Shown here piece after piece: positions 19,576-27,816 of a stretch of 64,000 nucleotides of DNA (positions are counted from its first letter, which is position 1; each line of letters begins with the position of its first letter). Location: assembly GCF_021165755.1 (NCBI RefSeq), contig NZ_CP088936.1, positions 868,001 through 932,000 on the forward strand. Direction: 5' to 3'. This stretch comes from Borrelia sp. RT5S (GTDB taxonomy: Bacteria > Spirochaetota > Spirochaetia > Borreliales > Borreliaceae). Made by a program: the position numbers and the translations under genes. The notes below the pieces were generated by a model. That model was not told where the DNA came from and searched no databases. It was given only the letters and a program-made list of their open reading frames with translations.

Positions 19576-20105
19576 GAATAGCTATTTCTGGCAAGAGTGG
19601 TTGTGGAAATACAACTGTTAGTGGAATGCTTGCAAGGCATTATGGTTTAAAGCTTATTAATTATACTTTTCATGACATAGCTAAAGAGAAGGGTGTACCC
19701 TTCGATTTGTTTTATGAGAAAGAAATTGTTGGTAGAAATGACTATTATTGGGATGAATATCTTGATAATAAGTTATTGGAATTTGCTAAAGAGGATAATA
19801 CAGTTCTTGCCACTCGTCTTGCAATTTGGCTATCAGGCAACGCTGATTTGAAAATATATCTTTATGCTAAGATAGAGGTTAGAGCAGAGAGAATAATTAA
19901 TAGAGAGGGTGGAATATATTCTGATATTTTAAGTGCTACTTTTAATAGGGATTTTAATGATTCGAAAAGGTATCTCTCTCTATATGACATAGACATTGAC
20001 AGCTATTTGTGTGTAGCTGATTTAATAGTTGACACAACCGATAGGACTGCAAATAGGGTTTTTGAATTGATAAGGGGTGAGGTAGATAAAAGGGGTTTGA
20101 CCTAG
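19572..20105 (+). CDS. cmk: Cytidylate kinase, short (archaeal-type) form
   Basis: 177 residues, shorter than the usual 220-230 residues of bacterial Cmk and like the archaeal-type family. It phosphorylates CMP/dCMP. The P-loop reads SGKSGCGNTT (residues 6-15), with Asn where Lys is usual; substitution at this place is a feature of the short Cmk family. The segment NYTFHDIAKEKGVPFDLF and the Arg-rich lid around RAERIINREG fit the family. Start overlaps yicC (ATGA). Confidence 0.88.
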   Translation: MRIAISGKSGCGNTTVSGMLARHYGLKLINYTFHDIAKEKGVPFDLFYEKEIVGRNDYYWDEYLDNKLLEFAKEDNTVLATRLAIWLSGNADLKIYLYAKIEVRAERIINREGGIYSDILSATFNRDFNDSKRYLSLYDIDIDSYLCVADLIVDTTDRTANRVFELIRGEVDKRGLT

Positions 20106-20138
20106 ATCAAATAAATGAAATAAGGAGGTTTTTAAGGA

Positions 20139-20336
20139 ATGAAAGTACCTTTGAAAAAAATACAGGATTTTAGTGGTAATTATTATGAGCTTGTTACTGC
20201 GGTCATAATGCGCACAGAGCAGATTATTGATGAAATTTCTATAGCGGAGCATTCTGTTTCTGGTGAAAAGGTAGTGGGGCAGGCTTTTAATGACATTTTA
20301 GGGGGTAGATTTACATATTCAATTGAAGAGAGATAA
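20139..20336 (+). CDS. rpoZ: DNA-directed RNA polymerase omega subunit
   Basis: 65 residues. The region [14 protein letters not shown] and the following short helix with [11 protein letters not shown] match the omega fold (Y-E-L-x-x-A-x-x-R-x-x-Q-I). Omega helps fold and hold the beta-prime subunit. A strong AAGGAGG lies at 20122-20128, ten bases before the ATG. It overlaps miaA by 14 bases. The assignment rests on short conserved motifs and position. Confidence 0.8.
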   Translation: MKVPLKKIQDFSGNYYELVTAVIMRTEQIIDEISIAEHSVSGEKVVGQAFNDILGGRFTYSIEER

Positions 20337-21225
20337 GATAGTTTTTATATTTGGGCCCACGGCTGTAGGTAAAAGTGATATTTTATTCAATTTTCCTCAA
20401 GGTATAGCTGAGGTGATTAACGTTGATTCCATTCAAGTATACAAGGAGTTTGATATTGCTTCTTGTAAGCCCAGTGTGCAGTTGAGAACTCACATAAAGC
20501 ACCATTTAGTGGATTTTTTGGAGCCGTCTGAAGAATATACTCTTGGAATTTTTTACAAAGAAGCATTGAAGATAATGGAAAAATTAAAAGATCAATACAA
20601 GCTACCTGTATTTGTAGGTGGATCTGTGTTTTATTTTAAACATTTGCAATGTGGTCTACCTAGTACTCCAGCTATTTCTTCTGAGGTAAGACGTTATGTT
20701 GAAGATCTTTTAAAGGCGAGGGGTAGGAATTACCTACTAGAGAAGCTTAAAAAGGTGGACTTTAAAAGATATAAGACAATAGGTGAAAATGATATTTATA
20801 GGATTAAAAGATCTCTTGAGGTTTATTATCAAACAGGTATTCCAATTAGTCAGTTTTTACAAAGAGGACAGAAGCTTGAGAATGTTTTGCTTATCGGTTT
20901 AAAGAGGCCTATAGAGGAAATTAGGGCTAGAATAGTAAATAGGATTAATAATATGTTTGATTGTGGTTTACTTGAAGAAATTAAAAGATTGTTGGGTAAG
21001 GGGTATGATGAGACAACTCCGGCTTTTAAAGGAATAGGGTATCGTGAGTTTTTATTGTGGAAAAGTAGACCCTATTACATGTTAGATGATATAATAGGTC
21101 TGATAGGTAGGAATTCGTTTTTATATGTAAAGAGGCAAATGACTTTTTTTAGTAGGATTCCTGGTGTTTTGTGGTATCATCCAGAGGATGATTTGGGGAA
21201 TATTTTAAATTTAATTTTTGGTTAA
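20323..21225 (+). CDS. miaA: tRNA dimethylallyltransferase
   Basis: 300 residues. MiaA adds a dimethylallyl group to A37 of tRNAs reading U-starting codons. The P-loop GPTAVGKS is at residues 11-18, followed by [18 protein letters not shown], the family's substrate loop, and [16 protein letters not shown]. The C-terminal FKGIGYREF motif is present. The only suitable start is TTG 20323 inside rpoZ, so translation is probably coupled. Confidence 0.95.
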   Translation: MKRDKIVFIFGPTAVGKSDILFNFPQGIAEVINVDSIQVYKEFDIASCKPSVQLRTHIKHHLVDFLEPSEEYTLGIFYKEALKIMEKLKDQYKLPVFVGGSVFYFKHLQCGLPSTPAISSEVRRYVEDLLKARGRNYLLEKLKKVDFKRYKTIGENDIYRIKRSLEVYYQTGIPISQFLQRGQKLENVLLIGLKRPIEEIRARIVNRINNMFDCGLLEEIKRLLGKGYDETTPAFKGIGYREFLLWKSRPYYMLDDIIGLIGRNSFLYVKRQMTFFSRIPGVLWYHPEDDLGNILNLIFG

Positions 21226-21241
21226 TAAGGAGATGTGCGGC

Positions 21242-21337
21242 GTGCCTTGTGGAAGAAAAAGAAAACTAAAGAAGATATCTACGCATAAGAGAAAGAAGAA
21301 GAGGAGAAAAAATAGACACAAAAAGAGGAATAGGTGA
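21242..21337 (+). CDS. Tiny basic ribosomal protein, bS22 / AURKAIP1-COX24 family
   Basis: 31 residues, more than half Lys/Arg, encoded just after miaA. The core STHKRKKKRRKNRHKKR matches the bacterial relatives of mitochondrial AURKAIP1/COX24 (mS38), small proteins found on the small ribosomal subunit; a bS22 protein of this type has been reported in spirochaete and mycobacterial ribosomes, as I recall. I prefer GTG 21242, because AAGGAG (21227-21232) is then nine bases upstream; ATG 21233 (34 residues) leaves no space after that AAGGAG. Confidence 0.75.
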   Translation: MPCGRKRKLKKISTHKRKKKRRKNRHKKRNR

Positions 21338-21389
21338 CGTTGGGTGTGCTGGCTTATGAGTTCATTTAGCTAGCATTCGGTGGGTTGCT

Positions 21390-21749
21390 TTATTCAATTA
21401 TTATATTGTCTATTATGTTTATGTCTCTGCTGAAGATGTATCCTGTTTTTCCTTTGTGGGTGACCAGTACCCAGTTGCCCTTAAGTCCGTATCTTTCTGT
21501 TGGTTGCATTACTTTTTCAATTCTTACTATTTCGTCTTTTTTGATTATGGTTAAGTAGTCGTAGTTTGTTTTGTTTTTTTTGATTTCATTATTTAAAAGG
21601 GCGTAGTCCTTTATAACTATTCCTACTTTTTTTGAAAAGCCCAAGATGCTACTTTTGGGTAGACTGAAATATTCTGTTAGGGGAGTTTCCAATCTTTTGC
21701 TACAGGACATGAGTATTGCGCATATTATATGAAATAATTGTCTTTTCAT
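21390..21749 (-). CDS. SH3-domain lipoprotein (hypothetical)
   Basis: 119 residues. A short signal peptide ends in a lipobox-like ILMSC (Cys at residue 16), so the protein is probably a lipoprotein. The C-terminal half (residues about 65-112: LTIIKKDEIVRIEKVM through NWVLVTHKGKTGYIFSRDI) has the pattern of a bacterial SH3 (SH3b) domain, often peptidoglycan binding. No catalytic residues are visible. It converges on the bS22-like gene and is divergent from the barrel protein at 21831. Confidence 0.75.
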   Translation of the reverse strand: MKRQLFHIICAILMSCSKRLETPLTEYFSLPKSSILGFSKKVGIVIKDYALLNNEIKKNKTNYDYLTIIKKDEIVRIEKVMQPTERYGLKGNWVLVTHKGKTGYIFSRDINIIDNIIIE

Positions 21750-21777
21750 AACTCTCTTAATTTCTTGTATAACTTAC

Positions 21778-21806
21778 TTGATATACAGTTATATATAATA
21801 TAATAT
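21778..21806 (+). promoter_or_regulatory. Promoter for the 21831 barrel protein
   Basis: TTGATA (21778-21783) and TAATAT (21801-21806) are 17 bases apart, 24 bases before the ATG of the downstream gene, which has AAGG near 21820. The stretch is very AT-rich, so chance matches are possible. Confidence 0.55.
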
Positions 21807-21830
21807 TTCTATGAAGTTTAAGGAATATTA

Positions 21831-22370
21831 ATGAAAAAGTATGTATGCTTGGTGTTGTTCTTCTGTCTTAATGAGTTGCTGGCGTATCCATTATCTTTTG
21901 GGGGAGGATTTTCTTATCAATTTACAAATTATACTAGTAAAAGTTCAGTTAATAAATTTGCACAAAATAATAGTAGAGCAGATAACGGAATAAATTTAAA
22001 TTTATTTTTTGATGCTAATTATGCTATTTTTGATATGTCTTATAAAGACGCTTTTGTATCTGAACATAATGGCAGATATTTTGGTATTGGTCTTTACGGG
22101 ATTTATCCAATTGTTTTTAAAGAGTATGTTAGGGTATTGTTTCCTCTTCTTGGGATCAAATATGCTGTTGATTTAAGTTCTACGAAGCAAAGCTTGTTTT
22201 TTCTGTCTTTGGGACTTGCAACGGACCTTTTTATTCCTGAGGTTAAGGGACTCTACGTTAGGCCCTTATTAATGCTTGCAATCTCCCCTACTTCTGCCTC
22301 TGTTGGCTTCTCTTCCTTGACAACGGAGATTACACTCGGGGTTAATATTGGCTGGAAGTTTTTCAATTAG
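21831..22370 (+). CDS. Putative outer-membrane beta-barrel protein
   Basis: 179 residues. A classical signal peptide ends near NELLA (residue about 18). The mature part alternates hydrophobic and polar residues in about eight predicted strands, is rich in Gly, Tyr and Phe, and ends in an amphipathic strand with a penultimate aromatic (GWKFFN). This fits a small eight-stranded outer-membrane barrel; similarity to the Borrelia DUF3996 group is possible but I cannot confirm it. It converges on and overlaps the glycosidase gene by eight bases. Confidence 0.65.
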   Translation: MKKYVCLVLFFCLNELLAYPLSFGGGFSYQFTNYTSKSSVNKFAQNNSRADNGINLNLFFDANYAIFDMSYKDAFVSEHNGRYFGIGLYGIYPIVFKEYVRVLFPLLGIKYAVDLSSTKQSLFFLSLGLATDLFIPEVKGLYVRPLLMLAISPTSASVGFSSLTTEITLGVNIGWKFFN

Positions 22371-23154
22371 GCAGTTTGATTCCCAGGTGAAATGGGATTA
22401 TTCTCTCTTGTCCAAAGAAATTAGGTGTGGAATTGAGTTTGTGGGAGTAGTTGTTTGATTTTATGACAAGTGTACTTGAGCCGCCTCCGTCTAGGTTAAT
22501 GGAGTTAGTAATGCCATATTTCAAGGATAGGTCTATTGCGTCGTTTAAAGAGATTCCTTTGCTTTTGTTGATGCCCCTTCCCTCGATTGTTATGAGATAT
22601 AAATTTTTATTCTCTCGGTCAGTTCCTATTATCGTTCTTGGGTGTTTATCTTTTTTAAAGGTTTTAGTATATTTCCCGTTTTTGATCAAGGTAAAGAAAC
22701 CACCGAATCCGTAATCAGAAGTTTTTATTTCATCTATTTTAGGATTTAATATTATTCGGTTGTTCTTAATTACAACTGCCCCATATGTTTCTTTTATTGC
22801 ATTGGATATTATTTTTTTGTTGTATATGTACAGTCCACTTGGGTAGAACATGTTTTTTTTTATTTCATACGGGCTAGTGTTAATTGCAATGTCTACATCA
22901 TTTGAAATTAAAAATTGACTTGTTGTTTGTCCTTCGAAGTAGTAATTGTTTAATTTTTGGTCAAAAATAGGCTTTGAAATTATGAACTTTAAATTTTTGT
23001 TTTTAATCTTGACAATGACATAATTACTTTCCATGAAAGAACCTTGAATTATGTCGTATTTGGACATATCTTTTCTTGAGCTAATAAATTTTGATGCAGA
23101 TAGAGCACCGAACATAAGAACTAATAGTGTTAAGGATAAAAAATTTTTATTCAT
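22363..23154 (-). CDS. Phosphodiester glycosidase family protein (NAGPA domain)
   Basis: 263 residues. An uncleaved or cleavable N-terminal hydrophobic segment (SLTLLVLMFGALSASKF) sends it to the periplasm or membrane. The catalytic-type domain shows PRTIIGTD and then SINLDGGGSSTLV, the hallmark of the phosphodiester glycosidase family (PF09992, with mammalian uncovering enzyme NAGPA). Bacterial members hydrolyse GlcNAc- or sugar-phosphodiesters. Start overlaps the upstream TPR-like gene. A GlcNAc-type PTS is encoded just upstream in the same direction, suggesting release and uptake of an amino sugar; that link is inference. Confidence 0.85.
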   Translation of the reverse strand: MNKNFLSLTLLVLMFGALSASKFISSRKDMSKYDIIQGSFMESNYVIVKIKNKNLKFIISKPIFDQKLNNYYFEGQTTSQFLISNDVDIAINTSPYEIKKNMFYPSGLYIYNKKIISNAIKETYGAVVIKNNRIILNPKIDEIKTSDYGFGGFFTLIKNGKYTKTFKKDKHPRTIIGTDRENKNLYLITIEGRGINKSKGISLNDAIDLSLKYGITNSINLDGGGSSTLVIKSNNYSHKLNSTPNFFGQERIIPFHLGIKLPN

Positions 23155-23659
23155 TTCCTTTTATTTTATAGGAATAAATGCTTTTAGGGTAATTTTTTAA
23201 AATTATATTTTTAATCTTTAAAGACATTACTTTGTTTTTTGTTCTTGTAATAAGATACAATTGATACAGTATCCTTATATCTGTTTTTTGATATTTTTCT
23301 AGAGTATCTTTAATTTCTGCTTCGCCTATCTTGTCTTCATTTATTCTGAGTTTTAGTAGTAAAATTTCGTTCTCTATATTTTTATTTTTTGTTTTGTTTA
23401 GTTTTTTTAAAAAACGATTAGCCTCTTCGTATTTTTTTATTTTAAGCAGGTACTTTGCCATAAGTAAGTAGTGCAGCTCTAAATCAAGATTCTTGATTTC
23501 ATTTATTGTTTCAAATTCTTTTGGTAAATTGTTATTTAAGTCGTACAGCATGTATAGTTTATTTAGTTTTTCAAGACTTTCTTTATTTGTACTATAACTT
23601 GCTGTAAGGGAAGACATTAAAAAAAAAGTTAGGGAAAGTCTAAACGAGATTTTATTCAT
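23147..23659 (-). CDS. Exported TPR-like helical protein
   Basis: 170 residues. The N-terminus has a signal peptide (LSLTFFLMSSLTASYS). The rest is helical with at least two TPR-like pairs (for example HYLLMAKYLLKIKKYEEANRFLKKL). No catalytic motif is visible. Overlap with the glycosidase start implies joint translation. A promoter with TTACGA and TACAAT lies so close to the ATG that the mRNA may be nearly leaderless. Confidence 0.75.
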   Translation of the reverse strand: MNKISFRLSLTFFLMSSLTASYSTNKESLEKLNKLYMLYDLNNNLPKEFETINEIKNLDLELHYLLMAKYLLKIKKYEEANRFLKKLNKTKNKNIENEILLLKLRINEDKIGEAEIKDTLEKYQKTDIRILYQLYLITRTKNKVMSLKIKNIILKNYPKSIYSYKIKGNE

Positions 23660-23666
23660 GATGATT

Positions 23667-23695
23667 ATTGTAAATAATGTACACTTTTTTCGTAA
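23667..23695 (-). promoter_or_regulatory. Promoter for the TPR-glycosidase pair
   Basis: On the minus strand, TTACGA (23690-23695) and TACAAT (23667-23672) are 17 bases apart. The start codon at 23659 is only seven bases beyond the -10, and no Shine-Dalgarno sequence is seen, so a very short or absent leader is predicted. Confidence 0.45.
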
Positions 23696-23698
23696 GAA

Positions 23699-23732
23699 TA
23701 AGAAGGCGTGTAAGTAAAAGATTGCCTTCTTA
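23699..23732 (-). terminator. Terminator after the PTS gene
   Basis: TAAGAAGGC (23699-23707) pairs perfectly with GCCTTCTTA (23724-23732), a nine-base-pair stem with a 16-base loop, 15 bases after the PTS stop codon. The following T-run on the minus strand is weak (TTCTTA), so efficiency is uncertain. Confidence 0.5.
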
Positions 23733-23747
23733 CTCTTGTTGTTAAAC

Positions 23748-25187
23748 TTAAATTTTGGATTTTATATAAGTTGCAATTTTTTCAGATTTAGCTCCGAATA
23801 TTACTTGAGCTTGGTTTCCTGATGCAATTATTGTTCCGCTTGCTCCAAGATTTTTCATTAAGTCTTTATTTACCAATTTGGGATTTTCTACATCGACTCG
23901 AAGTCTTGTGAAGCACGAATCAACATTCTTTATATTGCCAAGACCCCCGAAGGCATTAATAATTGAATCAAAAGTCACATCGTCCAAAACATCGGAGTGA
24001 TTGTGAGATATTAGTTCTCCTTCATTATCGTCTTCGCGACCGGGTGTTTTTATTTTAAATATTTTTATTAGTGTTATGAAAATAATAAAGTAAATAGTTC
24101 CAATGCCAAGTCCTATTGGAAATATTAATAGGGCCTTTGTTGATTTTGGAAACATTAAAAGATAGTCTATTATACCCGCTGATAGTGCGAACGCTATGTG
24201 TACCCCGAAGATATTAGTAATGATTAATGATAAACCAGTTAGGGCAGCATGTATTAGATAAAGCAAAGGTGCTATTAACATGAACGTATATTCTATTGGT
24301 TCTGTAATGCCTGTAAGGAATGCAGTAAGAGATCCTGAGAGCAGGAGGCCCCCAACCTCTCCCCTTCGTTCTTTTTTAGATGTCAAGTACATGGCAAGAG
24401 AAGCTCCGGGTAGCCCAAATAACATCATAGGGTACATTCCTGCTGTAAATGCTCCAGCATTTGGGTCTCCATTTAAATATCTTGTAATTTCTCCTTGAAC
24501 TATGCTTCCATCGTTTGCAGTGTATTCTCCGAATACAAAATATACTAAAGTATTAAGGAGCTGGTGAAGACCTGTTATTATTAGTAATCTATTTAGGAAG
24601 CCGAATACAAACAATCCTAAATGACCGGCTTCTACCATCCAATTCCCGACTTGATTAATTGCTATTTGTAAGGGTGCCCATAGAAAGCCAAAAACTACTG
24701 CAAGTAATGCAGAGAGTAATCCATTTGTTATTGGTACTAATCTCTGACCTGAGAAAAATCCTAAAAATTGTGGTATTTTCCAGTTTACCACTTTATCGCT
24801 GAGCGCAGCTGAAGTTGTACCTGCAATGATTCCCCCCAAGACAGACATGTTCACAGGCTCTAATTTTCCGTTAATTGTTATTGTAAATGTAGCCAGTCCT
24901 GCGTTTAGAATTAAATAACCAACCGCACCCCCAAGCGCTGCGGCAGCTTTGTTATTTCTAGATAAACCCATTCCAGTTCCAATCGCAAATAGTATTGGTA
25001 AATTTCCAAGAATAGCCCCCCCTGACTGTTCCATCAATTTCCCAATTTGGCTAAAGATTCCAGAGGGATCTGTAGCTTCTATTATTAAATATCCAAAGCC
25101 AAGTAAAATCCCAGCAATTGGCAAGACAGCTGCAGGGGTTTGGACTGCTTTCCCAAGGTTTTGTAAATTTTTCATTACATTAATCAT
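23748..25187 (-). CDS. PTS permease EIIBC, N-acetylglucosamine/glucose type
   Basis: 479 residues. The PTS EIIC membrane domain (about residues 1-380) has the family motifs ITGLHQLLNTLVYFVFG, FTAGMYPMMLFGLPGASLAMY and TGITEPIEYTFM. A linker leads to an EIIB domain with the phosphorylated Cys425 in VDSCFTRLRV. No EIIA domain is fused, so EIIA must come from another protein. The pattern in the EIIC part is closest, by eye, to NagE-type GlcNAc permeases rather than PtsG. AAGGAG precedes the ATG. I do not remember a PTS gene at this place in B. burgdorferi B31. Upstream lies an 11-base dyad AAGTT-T-AACTT (about 25224-25234) that could be an operator. Confidence 0.88.
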   Translation of the reverse strand: MINVMKNLQNLGKAVQTPAAVLPIAGILLGFGYLIIEATDPSGIFSQIGKLMEQSGGAILGNLPILFAIGTGMGLSRNNKAAAALGGAVGYLILNAGLATFTITINGKLEPVNMSVLGGIIAGTTSAALSDKVVNWKIPQFLGFFSGQRLVPITNGLLSALLAVVFGFLWAPLQIAINQVGNWMVEAGHLGLFVFGFLNRLLIITGLHQLLNTLVYFVFGEYTANDGSIVQGEITRYLNGDPNAGAFTAGMYPMMLFGLPGASLAMYLTSKKERRGEVGGLLLSGSLTAFLTGITEPIEYTFMLIAPLLYLIHAALTGLSLIITNIFGVHIAFALSAGIIDYLLMFPKSTKALLIFPIGLGIGTIYFIIFITLIKIFKIKTPGREDDNEGELISHNHSDVLDDVTFDSIINAFGGLGNIKNVDSCFTRLRVDVENPKLVNKDLMKNLGASGTIIASGNQAQVIFGAKSEKIATYIKSKI

Positions 25188-25314
25188 GATATTCTCCTTA
25201 ATGTTGCATTCTCTGCTAGATAAAGTTTAACTTAACCTTAAACGTGATGCCAGGTTGTTGACATTTTATTTATATTAGTTGCATAAACCTACAGGGAGGT
25301 ATGTCTTTTGCATT

Positions 25315-27813
25315 TTAGAAAAAAACACTTAATTTTTTATAAACTTTATTTATTGTTTTTTTTATTTTAGAAAGTTTATTAATATGGGATTGGTTGTCAA
25401 CGAGGCTTTTTATGCTATCCATTGATTCTTCAATTGCTATTACGAAACTCTTTTGAGGTTTTAGCCAAAAATTGTCAGAATGATCACTTCTAAGTGATAA
25501 AAATAGAACGGATTTCTTATTCGGATGCTGGACAAAATTCATGGTGCACTCCAAGATGTTCTTAACAAGAAGAACTTCGTTAATATTGACATTAGTGCTT
25601 TCATATTTTTCCACAAGCGTCCAATCGGGCCCCATATTAGCTACTATATTGATTATTTCCATTAATCTTTTACTTTTAAATATTATTAACTCTTTATGTA
25701 TTAACCTTATATTAATTTTTTTAGTTGCCTGTTCTTCTGTATTTGTTAAGCCTTTGAAAACCAATTCCCTAGCTTCCTTTAAAGTAAGGGTCATACGCTG
25801 AATGTCATTTTCATTCCAAACTTTGAATTTCTTCTCTCCAATAGTTATCTCGTTTTCTAACAAAAGAGTTATCTCTTTTGTTAGTTTCGATGTGGACTTG
25901 TGAGCATTTTTTAAACCTTTATTTTCTTTAGAATGCCTTTTTCGTTTATTTTCTTCAAATTCAATGTCATTTATCCATTCTTTCTTAAGTACTCCAATTG
26001 ATCTGGCATATCTTTTGGTAGTCTCTATTATTTCACCTGCAACAAAGTATTTTACAGAGTCTACATTAATAAGTGATCCAGGATGTATTACTACATTCTG
26101 TGCTTTTATTGTTTTGTATTTATTTCTTGAGGTTTTAAAGCAAATATAGTCTTTCATGCCTCTCATTATAGATTTTAAATAACCCTCACTGGTGTCATCC
26201 TCAGGTTTGCGTATTATCGGGATGTTAAAGCCACTTACAATATTTTCAAGTTGTTTTTGAACATTAATAATTTCTTCAAGGCCTTGCAAATCCAAATAGT
26301 TCTCTCTAGCAAAATCTTCTTTATTTAATGCCTTCTTATAGTCTTCAAATATTTTAAGAAAGCCTATTAAGTCTCCCAATGGATTTTTATATTTTAAATG
26401 AGCTTGTCTAGCTTCTATTTCTTCGTTTTGAGGTAATAAAAAAATTCCACTTGTAGATAAGAATGATAAACCAATCGTAGTTGGATATATTGCTTGTTGG
26501 TAGTTAATCATTGCCTCAACTAAAGCCCTTGAATGTATTGGTATTAATGGGAATACGATCATGTACTTCCCAATCTCTGTAAGCTCGTTTTTGTCATTTA
26601 TCGCGTCTAAAGATTTCAGTATATCACTTGCAGTTTGAATAGATTTAATTGAAGGTTTTGAGATAAAGTCGAACTTTGTGAAATTCTTAATTCCAATATC
26701 TGCCATTCTCAGTATTACTTCAGAAAGATCTGTTCTGTATATTTCTTCCTTTTGATATTCATCCCTTAACTGATACTCATCTCTCCTATATAATCTGTAG
26801 CATGTTCCCTTTGAAAGACGGCCTGCTCTTCCTGCTCGCTGTGTTGCAGATGATTTTGAGATTGGTACTTCTTGAAGTGAATAAGTATGTGTTTTCATCT
26901 GGAATTTGTTTGTCTTTACTTTCCCGCTATCAATTACTATCTTAATGTTTTCAATTGTAATTGAAGTTTCTGCAATGTTTGTTGATACTATGATTTTCCT
27001 TTTGTTTTTGGGGGTTGGCATAAAGATTTGTTCCTGTGCTTCTTTTGCCATCCTTCCGTATAAGGGTAAGATGATTAGATCTTTCTTTAGGTTCAGAGCA
27101 TGAATTTCTTTTATTGTCTCCTTTATTTCCTTTTCTCCAGACAAAAAAATAAGTATATCGCCCTCTTGTTTTCCTTTAACTATACTGCTAATTATTTCCT
27201 TTATTTTAAGTATCATTCCCTTTGATGTGTTAATTAAAGGGGGATTGTAAATTATCTGTACAGGATAAGTAATTGTCGCGATGTTAAGTATTGGTGCGTT
27301 GTTAAAGTAATTTGAAAATACTTGTGTATTTATCGTAGCAGACGAAATGATAACTTTAAAATCGCTCCTTTTTTTCAAAATATCCTTAATAAGACCTAAT
27401 ATGAAATCTATGTTTAAACTTCTCTCATGCGCTTCGTCTATTACAATTACATCATATTCATAAAGCAATGTGTCTTTTTTAAGCTCCTGTAATAACACAC
27501 CATCAGTCATTAACTTAATCTTAGTCCTAGAGCTTACAACGTCTTGAAATCTTATCTTGTAGCCCACTTCCTCCCCAAGATTAACACCAATGTTCCTAGC
27601 AATATACTCCGCTATTGATACAGTAGCTATTCTTCTTGGCTGAGTCACACCAATCTTGCCAAGCTTCGCAAAGCCTGCCTCGTATATTATCCTTGGTATC
27701 TGTGTGGTCTTACCGCTTCCCGTGGGGCTCTCTACTATTAAAACGTTATTTGATCTTAACAATAAAATCAACTCATCTCTATACCTGTAAATAGGAAGTT
27801 TAAAATCATTCAT
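25315..27813 (-). CDS. hrpA: ATP-dependent RNA helicase HrpA-like (DEAH box)
   Basis: 832 residues, shorter than the roughly 1300 of E. coli HrpA and closer to HrpB or compact HrpA. Motif I TGSGKTT is at residues 31-37, the DEAH box at 126-129 followed by ERS, then SATI, and motif VI SATQRAGRAGR. HrpA-type helicases act on RNA; in B. burgdorferi the homologue has been linked to gene regulation and infectivity, as I recall. It starts three bases after topA, so the two are co-transcribed. Confidence 0.93.
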   Translation of the reverse strand: MNDFKLPIYRYRDELILLLRSNNVLIVESPTGSGKTTQIPRIIYEAGFAKLGKIGVTQPRRIATVSIAEYIARNIGVNLGEEVGYKIRFQDVVSSRTKIKLMTDGVLLQELKKDTLLYEYDVIVIDEAHERSLNIDFILGLIKDILKKRSDFKVIISSATINTQVFSNYFNNAPILNIATITYPVQIIYNPPLINTSKGMILKIKEIISSIVKGKQEGDILIFLSGEKEIKETIKEIHALNLKKDLIILPLYGRMAKEAQEQIFMPTPKNKRKIIVSTNIAETSITIENIKIVIDSGKVKTNKFQMKTHTYSLQEVPISKSSATQRAGRAGRLSKGTCYRLYRRDEYQLRDEYQKEEIYRTDLSEVILRMADIGIKNFTKFDFISKPSIKSIQTASDILKSLDAINDKNELTEIGKYMIVFPLIPIHSRALVEAMINYQQAIYPTTIGLSFLSTSGIFLLPQNEEIEARQAHLKYKNPLGDLIGFLKIFEDYKKALNKEDFARENYLDLQGLEEIINVQKQLENIVSGFNIPIIRKPEDDTSEGYLKSIMRGMKDYICFKTSRNKYKTIKAQNVVIHPGSLINVDSVKYFVAGEIIETTKRYARSIGVLKKEWINDIEFEENKRKRHSKENKGLKNAHKSTSKLTKEITLLLENEITIGEKKFKVWNENDIQRMTLTLKEARELVFKGLTNTEEQATKKINIRLIHKELIIFKSKRLMEIINIVANMGPDWTLVEKYESTNVNINEVLLVKNILECTMNFVQHPNKKSVLFLSLRSDHSDNFWLKPQKSFVIAIEESMDSIKSLVDNQSHINKLSKIKKTINKVYKKLSVFF

Positions 27814-27816
27814 TCT

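Noticed and set aside
21338..21389. Hairpin around GCTGGC/GCTAGC after the bS22-like gene as a terminator
   Set aside because: The stem has a mismatch, a long loop and no U-run; too weak to report as a feature.
25254..25285. Plus-strand TTGACA near 25259 as a promoter
   Set aside because: The nearest -10-like TATATT is only seven bases away, and no plus-strand gene follows.
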